A program made the position numbers and the translations under genes. The notes under the pieces were generated by a model. The model saw only the letters and a program-made list of their open reading frames with translations. It ran no database searches and had not been told where the DNA came from. Positions 23,901 through 34,203 of a DNA stretch of 64,000 bases are shown here, in pieces; the stretch's first letter is position 1, and each line of letters starts with the position of its first letter. The stretch is from Acanthaster planci (lineage: Eukaryota > Echinodermata > Asteroidea > Valvatida > Acanthasteridae), in assembly GCF_001949145.1 (NCBI RefSeq), contig NW_019091396.1, forward strand, positions 1,884,992-1,948,991, read 5' to 3'.

Positions 23901-26900
23901 TTCAAGCCACACTTCATTTGCTTTCAGTGCCCTTTGAATAAATGTGAGCACCACCCAATGCACCCTCAGATATTTCCACCCCCCTTACGCTACTGAGTAA
24001 GTCTATTAAAATGGGCGTGTTCATTGTGCAATGTACATGTGCATGCTTGTGCACATTGCACCCACCATCATGACCATGTTTAACATGCAAATTTCAGTCA
24101 CAGTTTCAGATATGAGTGTCGGATATACAAGTCAAAACTGCACTTTGAAAACATTCATCAAGCTTAATTCTTAGTCAAACCATTTGGAAACAGTTGCTGA
24201 TACATGCACATTTTCATTGACTGCGAGCACAAAACATCGACTGTCAAACTTTAAAATCAAAACATTTGAAACCCAAAGTATAACTATGTGTACATGTGGA
24301 AAGCAGACAGAGGAGGACTGCATTTCAATGGACACGCACAGCTAGTGCAAGATAGTCGGTGGCATTCAAATTAATTTTGAGCATACATGTATGCTTCGGA
24401 TTCGTTTACAAGGCAGTAGGCCTAGAAGGCACTTGACATTTAGTGTAGCTGCTTAACTCAGCGTTTACAGTGTGACATGTTTTGGTCACATGAAATCATA
24501 ATCAATCTACATGTAAACAGACTTTAAGTTGCCCAGAAATGTACTGCAATTAGGTTCAAATGATTCTTGTCTTAATATCTCAACACCAGCACAGATTGTG
24601 TCCAATGTCTAACTGTGCACAATTCAAGTTTTATTTACACTTATGCTTTATTACCAGAATTTCAGGTAGAGCATGCGATGAGTTCAGGACACAATTCAGG
24701 TGAGAGGCCAAAAGAGCACTGCAAGAGCAGCACAAAGAATTCCTGCCTGATAACATTGTTAAGTCTATAATGTCACCATCTGCACTGTGGCTTTATTGAC
24801 AGTCTGTGTTGTACAAATAATTTATTATCTTTCCATTGATGTTTACCAAGCACTTGGGCAGAGAGGGCGAGTTGGCCCTGTGACACAATCAAAGTAAACG
24901 AGGGATGTTATTTACATGGGACAGAAGCCTGGGATTCCCTCCCACCTCCTCTCTCAGGAAAATAAGTGGAGCTGCCACCCACAAACTAAAGCTCGGACAA
25001 CCCAGTCCAGGTCCAGAGGTGGGAGGAAGTGGGAAACACATATACATGTATATCAGTGGGATTCTGTCTCAACAGTGGAGCTGGGATCTCAAAATTCACC
25101 TTAGCCATCAATACCAGGCCCTGCCCTGCTCCAATTTTACAGAGCTACATGTAAGCACAAAATTCTGCAAGACAAAGTGATGTACTGAGCAACACTGAAC
25201 AGAGTACCAGTTGAGGGCCATATCCCCAACATGATATTTGGGCATGTGAGCTGTTTTTGCTGAGCACATATTTTCTGCCCTTAGCTTAGTGGCTGTTAAA
25301 TGAGCCAGTTTGGCGTTTCAAACAAGTAAGGGCCCATTTCACGGTGCTGCTTTCCGCAAGCGAAAAATCGGTGCTTTCTGTGAATTTCTGCACTAGCCTT
25401 TTAAGCGTAGAATCATTGCTCTTAGAGCCCATGAAACAGATTCTGTGTTAACAGTGCCTCGTACGCGCAGAATTCCACGGTAAGCAGCGCTGTGTAATTG
25501 GGCCAAGGTCAGTCAATGACAAAGCATGCATGCGAGTCAGCGGTGTGGCAAGGCAGGCCTCATGCTCTTGTGCATGTATTGCGCTTCCCAGAATGCCCTC
25601 AGACATGCTTCAATTTGGGCACACACCACTGGAATACCGAAGCAGCTAGCTGGCCCCTGCTGCAGTCTACAACAGTACTGATTGAGACTTTCACACTTCT
25701 ATGCCGAGAATTTATCAACATGCCCAGACAAAATAATGCCATAAAACTGACAAAATGCCAATGGACCAACCGTTTCTTTGATCTTCTCCCAGATGACCCG
25801 GGTCATCTCGTCACCATCGAGGTCGACCACCGGATTGGCTACTTCAATTCGACTTCCATTGGCATCTGGTGGAGAAAAAACAGAGAGCAAAATTTAGAAG
25901 CAAAATGACAAGATACCACAAATCAAAAATGAGAAATTCTGTCACTGGCTTTTCATAAATAAGAGTTGTTTTCGTTGCTTTTGAAAATTCGGATTTATCA
26001 TCCCAGTGAGGAATACAGCCATAAAGACCCAATTTCATTGAACATACATGTACATTTAAGTTTTCTATAAATTCCTACAACTTACTCTCCCATTTTTTGT
26101 TTTCCGAAAGCAACACTTTGCAATCATACGCTGCATCCATTTAAAAAGATGCATCAGGCTGAAATCCAACTTTAGGTTGTACTTATCTAAATCTGACACA
26201 ATCTTCCAAAACCCTCCAATGAATTTTGAGGGGACTGCCAAGGTGAAGTGGAAATAACATGGATGTAAAGCATGAGACACTCAGTTGCATTATCACAGAT
26301 ACCAATGAAAGATAAGCATTAAAGTAAAAAAATATTTAAAAAATTAAAATAAATGCATTAGGATATTCCTTTCCCCCTTATTCCAGATCCCTTCATGTGG
26401 TTACTGGATGAAACCTTTCACTGGCTTTTGGGCCTGACAAATTGTTTGAAACTTCTGCAGAGCATTACGAAGTTGGGCACAGATGCCTTTTGCAAAAAAA
26501 ACCGTGAAGCATGATGTTTGGCCATCATCACCTTTTCTTGTCTACTTCTTGAAGGGGAAGGGATTCCGAGGAAAACGTATTAATGAATAAAGCCAGCGGC
26601 AAACAGGGCACGACGAGGTCATATGAATTTCATCGGTGTGCATGACTAAGTTAGTCAGTTTCCTATGAGTCAAAAACGTGTAGGTCGGTATCCTGTAATG
26701 TATAATGGGAAATTTCCCTACTGCTAAGAGCAAGACTATGTAAGGATGACTACATGCATTTCAGCTCTTGGTAACACTGAACGTCTCATGCATTCACGTA
26801 CTACTCCTGCTATTTACAAATACAGCATATATATGACAGTTTATAAAATGGCTCTTTTATTTACCAATACACGTATTTCGTGTTTACACGAAGTACTCAT

Positions 26901-29900
26901 GTTTTACATATATGCACTGCCTTGCTAATACATGTATACATGTATGTGTATGTTTCAAACACTGACTGGGGTTTATTGTCCAGATTCCCCAGGTACATGT
27001 ATTACAACTAGGATCTGGAGTGACCAAGTTTAACGTGCATGTACATGCCACCATGGTATTTGTTGGTCATGGATGACCCTCCTCCAAAGGCTACTCAGTC
27101 CCATGAATCCTTTCATTTTTCTTTGTTTTTGGTGGTTAAGTTGAGTGTCCTTGTGAGTATGGTGGCTGTTTCATTAGTGGCAAAATACATGTATATGGGT
27201 CTTTCTTTTAATATGGGGGTCAATGAGTATTTCATGGACATCACAATTATCATGACCATTCAAAACAAGACCAGTTTCACTTTCCCATTAATTTTCATAT
27301 ATATATTTGTCAATTAAGGTTTGTTGATTACATTCAATTCATTTACATTAAAAAATGTTGATTTACACAATAACTGTAAGGGAAACCTCATCGTTTCTCA
27401 CTGTTTTTTCGGTATTCTGTGTGACATTTTTGATGACCTGTTTCATAAGACATTTGATACCACTGGCAAAACAAATTAATCGTTTATTTTCCAACTAAGC
27501 TACGGTATCAACAGAAAGGTAAATTATGATATCAGATACATGTACATCTCCTAATGAAATTCATTCTAATTGAGAATACAGGTGCTGTCATAATCTGATA
27601 TAACAAGGTAACATTTTGTTCCTCCAGTTGTTACGAAATTAAATTCATTCTTGGCTGCTAAAAAAAAAAGCAGTTACGATTCATTTCGAAAACCTAAAAT
27701 ATCAACTCTAAGTACCCCCCAAAATACTTCCTACCAACTCGTATCTGAGATCCCAAACATTTCTGAAGATATCCCTGTTAATTCTTTATATAACGGGTTT
27801 TGCCCTTACCAAACGTATATATTAATAAACACTGCATGCTCAGTGCTTGCCCGAGAGCTTGTGAAAAAAGTCACAAGTTTACTCGGATGGGACTCGAACC
27901 CACGACCTCCTGCTTACTAGTGCAGACGTCTTAACCACACGACCACCGAGCTTGCCGGGATTGGCTGGCCGGTCCGAGTCAAGTGAAGCAGCGGGTACCG
28001 CGAACTGATTTCAAGATGTATTTTTTTTTAAATACAATCCTGAACTCTGTTGTTTCCTGCAATCGTCCGTACAGTACCGTCATGACTGTATAAACATGTA
28101 AATGATATCAACGTCGGATAATGTGCCAAATGTTGAGCCGCACCTCAACTGTTTGTTGGTTTGTGGCATTTTAACATCAATTGATAATATGGAGAATGTC
28201 AGGAAAACGATTCCTTTTCAAATCAGTGGAGCAGAATAAATGGCTCACGTCACACTGCTCTCAGATCAGCACCAACAAGGAAAAGAACAGCTTAAATAAA
28301 AGATAGAGATACTGAGTGCAATTCCTTCAACAGGGCTTGGTCAACAACATACATAGTACCGAGTTGGTTCTTAACTTCACAGTAATTGGAACGTATGAAG
28401 TACAAAGAATCATGCACTTTCCTGAGGCCGCATCTGGTATCAAATTCTAAGGTCCATCGGAGGGTGCCCTCCTGAGATTCTGAAAAAACAGGCTGCTGTG
28501 GGAAATGGACTTTCCACAGGCCCGAGTAATCCGTGAGTGGACGCACGGAAGAATAATCACCACGATGGAATGTTAACAAGCAGTCGCTGTCTTTTTACAC
28601 TTCTTAGTCCAATGCGAACACGGTACACATGTACATGTATATACAGTCAATAAAAATGGAAAACTTGAGTACATGCAGTTTCAATTAGCATATTAGAATT
28701 CAGCACATCAAACTCCATGAGAAAAAAACACATTTCATCTCTGAGACTGAAGAAAATAACTTTTAAAAATTGCTGGCTGGTTTAATGAGACTGAGATTTC
28801 TTACAGGATCAACTGATACCACAATGCAGTGCAATCAACTGCACAAGTCTAGATCCCCTGATCACTGAAAAGAATTTCCATTCATGGAAGTTTTTAACCA
28901 ATTCACGCCAGATTACATGTTGACACAAAGGGATTTCCTGCGTTGTAATACAGAGGACATTCTAACACGTGCTTGAGAAGTCTGTACGTAGTGGTGTATG
29001 ACACCTACACTCACTGCAGCGCTTGAGTGATTGCCTTGATTTTGTACACACTTATACCGGTAAGTTTTGGTCTGTTGGCTTTTAGGTGGTGTACAGTACA
29101 TGTTTGTGTTTTTGTCCTCTTGTTGTCCGGTTAGTTTATCTTGTTATTTGGCTTTTCATGCTATGATAGTGCAGTCCGTTTTGGCTGTATTTTTTTTAGG
29201 AGCTATTGTTTTTTTCACTCAACAATTTCTATGGGAATATTACACGTATATTAATTTTATGTATTACAATCTTTGTCATTTTAGTATCTTGTGTAAGCTT
29301 GCTTTTTGTTCCAGCACTGCAACCAAACAAGCACAGTGAATGTTTTATGGACTTGGAAATCTTACTGATAAATCTTCCCATTTTCCACGCTTTATAGCAA
29401 TGAGGAATTTCTATGAATGGATGGAATTAAGACCCATATAATCAGACTTTGTTTCCGTTAGAAAATCATTCAGAGCCACGAATCAAAACAGAAAGTTAAA
29501 TATCCTGTAATTTAATGTAGGATGTAATTTTTATGAAGAGTATATTTTACTGTCAGCTGGTCACATTTTATTTTTCTTTTAAAACACAAGCATTTATCAA
29601 ATACCACATGGTCTTGTGTATATGGGTTGTGGTGCAGTATAAAAGCACATGGCATGCTTACTGATAAAAGTGCACCACGACACCAATTCAATATAACGCT
29701 CAAAATGGTGACTTTTTAAGGCATGTCGCGAAAGAAAAACAATGAATGATGGCCCTCAGAATCAAAGCCTGGAACTTGGAAGCCAGGTTTGAAGCCACGA
29801 AGCTGTGTGTGCAAACCACAAGACTAGGCCCACCCATCCTATACATGTAATGTAGGTCAAGTAAATGGCACAACTGCAGAATACCCTGCCACTCACCGTG

Positions 29901-31402
29901 CCCACCTCGTAGTCACGGATACGCGGATACGGAGTCATGCTTCCATCCACAAGGCCCACTTCATGTATCCGCGTAACCGCTCCCCGGGACCCACATTAGA
30001 CTTAAAAGAATTTTAGTTTTCCCTGGTGAGTTGTAATTAAATTTAAGTGAGTGCTTCGTTCTCAAAAATGACTTCAATACTGTACACAACACGTACCTTG
30101 CCGCAGCAAGGATAACCCGGAAGTTGAACAACCTCCACTTGACTACGTAGCCATGGATTTTTAGGGGGTATTTTCGCATGGCGGGGTATTCTGTAATTAC
30201 TCCAAGTAAATACACGACATACAAATACAATACACATGTTATACAGGAATTCCACTGGGCATGTTAGGGAAGGGGTAATGATAATTACATCATTGTATCG
30301 GTTCAATACTTCGTCCCCCTCCCCCACAAGATTAACATTTAGGTTAGGCACTAGCTTATGTAGCTGGGTCATTCCATGAGGTTGGGGCACAATTTGTGAT
30401 AGTGTCTATTGTTTACGTGGGTTTCCTAAAAATGAACAGCTACATGTATTTCCCTGCATGTGGATTTCAAACTGACATTGTTAAATGTTACGAAGTGGCT
30501 ATCGTTACGGCAGTCATAACGCATTTCTCATTTTCTCTCGTTACGGCACTGAACTGCGCAAGTGCGATGACGTAGCTGATCCTCACGATGTTTTATATAT
30601 TTTAAAATTACCTGGATCACTGAACGCTTGTGGCCGAGTGGTCAAGGTGGAAGGTTTGGAACCACTGGTGTGTGAGTTCGAATCCGCACTTGGACCATTT
30701 TATTTCTTTTCGTCTAAATTTCATGTTTTATACCATAATCGTTTTTTTATGTTGGTTTCTAACTGTATAACTATAGGCCTAAGCAGGAAGCTTTTTTCTT
30801 TTCTCATCGGTGGCTTTGGAGGATTTTTTTAAAAGGGAAATAAAGTCCGAAATCTGCGCTTAAGTTGGTGTACTTGCACAGTTACAGTACCGTAATGATA
30901 GAAAATGGGAGATGTGTTACGGCTGCCACGGCGTAAATGTTATACATCTTGCAAGGCTGAATAAAGTCAGAGGTGTGTTAATTTTACAGAGTAAATGACC
31001 TACTCTACATGACAGGTGGTAAAAGTTACCCATGTAACATAAACTAACATGGACACTGTCACAAACTGTGCCCCAACCTCATGGAATGACCCAGCTACAT
31101 GTACGCTACGATCGAGGAGTACGGCTACCCACTCCATGCATGCAATTCTTTACAATGTCATGAGGTCATCTGGCATGCCTGGTCATGAACGTGACAAACC
31201 ACGGACAAACTAACATGATGAACGATCATCCATATTCTTAGTGAAGTAAAGACGAACAGCCCCGATAAAATGAGAAATGAGCGTGGAACTTACACTGCCG
31301 CGTTTGGCTGAAATTCACCATTCCCAATAGACCACATCTTGGCGATTCTAAGCGGCCCAGACTTGCTAGTGATCGACATATTTTGGCAACAGAACCTGCC
31401 AT
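14945..31402 (-). CDS. IDH2: Isocitrate dehydrogenase [NADP], mitochondrial (IDH2 type), complete
   Basis: Converts isocitrate and NADP+ to 2-oxoglutarate, CO2 and NADPH in the mitochondrial matrix. Ten coding exons in transcript order: 31294-31402, 25771-25865, 23438-23603, 21561-21721, 20494-20637, 20233-20366, 19256-19410, 17348-17460, 16807-16997, 14945-15026. All borders are AG/GT, all phases agree, and the stop is TAG at 14945-14947. The product is 449 residues (human IDH2 is 452). Residues 1-36 are an Arg/Ser/Leu-rich, acid-poor transit peptide, followed by [14 protein letters not shown] as at the IDH2 processing region. Core motifs: [27 protein letters not shown] (Arg139, equivalent to human Arg140), [10 protein letters not shown] (Arg171, human Arg172), [41 protein letters not shown] and [13 protein letters not shown]. 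The start was chosen at 31402 (AAAAATGGCA) because only this frame joins exon 2. The exon 2 donor is the weaker GTTGGT. It is divergently placed next to NNT. Introns 1-3 and 8 hold repeats. Confidence 0.97.
17542..17690 (-). mobile_element. Degenerate copy of the tRNA-headed foldback SINE (family B, copy E)
   Basis: The copy lies in IDH2 intron 7 and matches the order of family B: TTTTGCCCTT, ATAAACACAGTA, ACTCAGTG, GGGCTTGCGAAAAAA, then GGGACTCGAACCCATGACC. On the minus strand this last block gives the B box GGTTCGAGTCCC. The tRNA-like part decays after the B box. Confidence 0.55.
22467..22722 (-). mobile_element. tRNA-Thr-like SINE with foldback tail (family B, copy A)
   Basis: On the minus strand, a leader (from AGTTCGCGGTACCCGC) precedes a tRNA-like segment at 22666-22595. 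This has an A-box region GTGGTCGAGTGGTTAAGAC, an anticodon-loop-like CTAGTAA (anticodon AGT position), CAGGAGGTCATGGG and a B box GGGTTTGAGTCCCA. The anticodon-to-B-box part resembles tRNA-Thr(AGU). It then passes into a tail of about 95 bp: CACAAGCTCTCGGGCAAGCA, GCATACAGTG, GTTGGGTAAGGGCAAAACCC, GTTATATAAATTAACATCTC. A very similar copy lies at 27773-28008. It is in IDH2 intron 3 (21722-23437). Confidence 0.8.
22723..22937. mobile_element. Palindromic tail-only copy of family B (copy B)
   Basis: It abuts copy A. The left half reads AACGGGTGTTGCCCTTACCC, AACGTGTATATTAATAAACA and so on to GCCCGAGAGCTTG. The right half repeats the same tail in reverse complement, ending GTTGGGTAAGGGCAAAACC, with a short duplicated CTCTCGGGCAAGCACTG in the middle. 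The tRNA-like head is absent. The segment would fold into one hairpin of roughly 90-bp arms. Confidence 0.8.
27773..28008 (-). mobile_element. tRNA-Thr-like SINE with foldback tail (family B, copy C)
   Basis: This is nearly the same as copy A over its whole length, in the same orientation, inside IDH2 intron 1. The tRNA-like segment is at 27951-27880 on the minus strand, with an intact B box GGGTTCGAGTCCCA, and the leader ends at the GGTACCGCGAACT block. Its better B box suggests it is the least decayed copy in the window. Confidence 0.8.
28292..28579 (-). CDS. Unrecognised open reading frame in IDH2 intron 1
   Basis: An open frame of about 95 codons lies in the same strand as IDH2. A stop lies shortly upstream and the apparent first codon is TTG, so no good ATG start exists. 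The composition looks protein-like ([39 protein letters not shown]), with spaced Trp, Cys and charged residues rather than low complexity. It ends at TAA close to an AT-rich TTTATTTAA. I do not recognise a family. It could be the last exon of a nested gene, a piece of a mobile element, or chance. Splice borders are not convincing. Confidence 0.25.
   Translation of the reverse strand: MLTFHRGDYSSVRPLTDYSGLWKVHFPQQPVFSESQEGTLRWTLEFDTRCGLRKVHDSLYFIRSNYCEVKNQLGTMYVVDQALLKELHSVSLSFI
30631..30712 (+). mobile_element. tRNA-like SINE head or tRNA pseudogene
   Basis: It has an A box TGGCCGAGTGG at 30631-30641 and a B box GTTCGAATCC at 30675-30684, spaced as in tRNA genes and resembling Ser/Leu tRNAs. 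The T stem does not pair (mismatches next to the loop) and no acceptor stem forms, so a working tRNA is unlikely. It lies in IDH2 intron 1. Confidence 0.5.
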
Positions 31403-34203
31403 TTTTCCCGCGTGTCAGTCACGTTTTCCCGCAGAAGTGAAAAGAAAGCGCATGCACGTTTTATGTGCCGGCCGGCGCGACCGGTATACACGGCACGGCA
31501 TGTGTAGGCTACGCGAATCACCCGTTGGCGGCGCTGTCGCGCCGGATGGGGGGCCCGGGCCGGGGATGGCCCCTTGACCTTCTAGTTGGTTCCCGTTCCA
31601 TGCTGGTTGCTTAGTGAAAGTTATGAAATTTGTCACCAGTTACTACATGTACAAATGTACCGCAAACACGTCAAATGACACGAACTACACGTCCCTGAGA
31701 GAATTATCAATCTGCCGGTAACCGGTCATCAGCGTGGCCGTGGATCGATTTTCCGCCAGGTACAGAGGGCTCGCCGACCGATTTTGGTGGAACTCTCTGC
31801 TTCCGAAACTCCCTCTACCAGCTGTGGAAAAGTCTCCTGGAATTAAATTGCTGTTTTGCGTTTAAAGGTGATATTATCCTTTTCAATTTAGTAGCTTTTG
31901 AACCCGTTTGAGTGGGGATATGATCGGCATGTTGTTCATCCCATTTTGAAAAATTTCGAGTTCGTGACTTTCATTCATGTCATTCAGAGTCTTAAGAGTT
32001 CAGGCCTGGTGAACGGATAGGTAACCACTGACTACTGTGGTTCAGGCTCTGCTTTTTTTTAAAAGTAAGGTTTTTACAAACCTTATATTACAGATAGTGA
32101 TCTGTTAAGTGTCATAGCTACAATGTAAGTTGGGGATTGTGTATCTGGGGACACTATTACTAGGCCCAATGTAATGATGGGCATTGGAGACCTTGTTGCA
32201 ACATGCCTTGTGCTGGACCCTAGCATGCCCAGGTCAGTCGGCATATGTACATGTAGGAGGATTGGGGGGTGTCAGGTCAACTCGACCGTTTGCCAACTCG
32301 ACTCGAGTCAACTCTACTCTTGACCAACTCGACTCTTGACCAACTCGACCGTGCAAATGATGCAACAGGGACAGGGCATTAGAAGAAACGCATTTTTCCT
32401 AGTTCTGGATCGCGCATGTAATTTGTTTTACTGTGCGTGTTGTGATCTGCACATGCGCACAGTGTGGTGACAGATTTTGGGGGTTTGTGCGTGTGTGCTT
32501 CTTCTCAAATTGGGAAAATTATTTTGGAGTATCTCATTGGCACAAGTTCATTTATTGATTGCATTTCAATTGATTTCGTGGGTTCATTGAGCCGAAATTA
32601 GCATCCATAAATTTCGCGATCCGGAACTGATCCGATCTTCATTTTTGCCCCTTTTAATATCTATTTTTCAAGGAAAGGGTTTGTCTAATAAACCCATGTA
32701 TCAATTATGCGGTCGAGTTGCCTCGACTTTGAAGTCGAGTTGGTCAACGGACGAGCTGGTTCAACGGTGGAGTTGGTCGACGGTCAAGTTGGTCAGGAGT
32801 GGAGTTGACTCGAGTTGAGTTGGCAAACAGTCGAGTTGACCTACAACTGATTGGGGACCCCATGCCCGTTCTACACTAGACAGCAAAAGAAACTTGCCAC
32901 TTGAAATTGGATGTCACCGATTGGACGTACTGTACTGCACACCATGATAGCGCATTGGGTGGACTTGAACATTGATGGATTATTGGTTGGACGTGTTCCT
33001 ATATAGTTTTCTCATTATTTTCCTCATTGAATTGTAATGATGGTCCTAACCATGTACAATTACATGTATGTGTGATAAAGGCACCAGTGCGTGAACCAAC
33101 ACGTGTGCATGCTCTATTCGTTTGCATTATACATGTACTTTCTGGTTCAAAATGATGTCACACTCCAGCACCCTAGAATGGCACAACCATTCCACACAGT
33201 TTGTGTCCTTCCTGTCCAAGACTCAAGGGATCTGTGTAACTTGTACAAACGTGTACACGCATGTAGCCAGGATTGTACATTGATGCCAGCTGTTTTAGGG
33301 TTGATGTACACTATAGCATCAGCTACATTGTACAAGAATGAGCAGCAATAGCACATTTGCCAACCGTGTACACGTGGGTATTACCACAAATTAGGGGTCC
33401 AAAAGTGTGACATTTTGTGTCCCTGTTACATCTGACTTCTGTTATTTGACCTGGAAATATCACTAGAATTGATTACAAACTATTACTATTTGTTTGGCGG
33501 ATTATTTGCATTAACTCCTCACTCTTGGAAATTAGAAAATGTGTTCTGAACTTACAAATCATCTGTCGGATGTGACAGGGACACGAAAAAAAATGGACCA
33601 CTAATTTCTAGAATTACCCATGTATAAAATGTAGACGTTCGAAATTTGAAAAGGAGGAAAGTTCTATATTTCAGTTTTTGCCTAACCTTTTGTGTCAAAA
33701 TTTCCAAAATCGCCTAAAATGCAGCAAAATTTGTGCGGGCTGGCAAGCTTGATTTTCACCCCTATAGTTGCTGCTGATGATTTAGAATGTCTGCCAGGGC
33801 CAGCCAGCGTAGCTACTGTATGATTATCCCTGCATGTAGCCATCATAGGCTGACAAAAAAGGAAAACATTCATGTGTAATGTGCACACTCTCGGGGGACC
33901 AAATTCCATTTTGGACTAAATGACATGTACATGTGCTCGTCACTTGCTTTACTTGTCTGTTGTTGCCTTGAAGAAAAGAAAATGAAACCAATAGTCTAAA
34001 CAGTCGCTTTGACCTTGTTACTACTGTAGGTTTGATAAACATTTCTGATCATTGTGTGCTTGACTTCATTGGACTGTACTTGAGGTTTGGGTAAATACGG
34101 TAAGACTGTCAATGCCCAAATAATTCAAGTCCAGGGTGGAAATGCCATTTCAACCCAGTTATTTTCTGTTTCTATACAGGAGAACAGCCAATACTGAGGC
34201 ACC
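31403..34203. promoter_or_regulatory. Divergent intergenic region between IDH2 (-) and NNT (+)
   Basis: This stretch of 2.8 kb separates the two start codons. From about 31430 to 31600 it is GC- and CpG-rich (GCCGGCCGGCGCGACCGG, TTGGCGGCGCTGTCGCGCC), unlike its AT-rich surroundings, as expected of a promoter. GCGCATGCAC at 31448-31457, about 46 bp upstream of the IDH2 ATG, differs by one base from the NRF1 site GCGCATGCGC. A second NRF1-like site (TGCACATGCGCAC) lies at about 32448. An acceptor (TTTCTATACAG) ending at 34179 shows that NNT has at least one upstream non-coding exon, which I cannot place but which should lie in this region. The foldback element at 32268-32848 is inserted here. 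Confidence 0.5.
32268..32848. mobile_element. 581-bp foldback element with AACTCGAC repeats
   Basis: The left end (CAGGTCAACTCGACCGTTTG, CCAACTCGACTCGAGTCAAC) pairs with the right end on the reverse strand over more than 40 bp. Both arms (to about 32353, and from about 32711) are built from imperfect repeats of (C)CAACTCGAC. An 8-bp GATTGGGG at 32260-32267 recurs at 32849-32856, consistent with a target-site duplication. The interior of about 355 bp is non-coding. The 8-bp duplication would fit a hAT-type transposase, but the ends do not match a hAT consensus that I recognise. Confidence 0.75.

Noticed and set aside
29760-29850. Another minus-strand tRNA-like segment (GGCCTAGTCTTGTGGTTTG with a GGCTTCAAACC box)
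   Set aside because: It is too degenerate at both boxes to call a SINE with confidence.
30631-30712. A functional tRNA gene
   Set aside because: The A and B boxes are good, but the T stem and acceptor stem do not pair; it is better seen as a SINE head or pseudogene.
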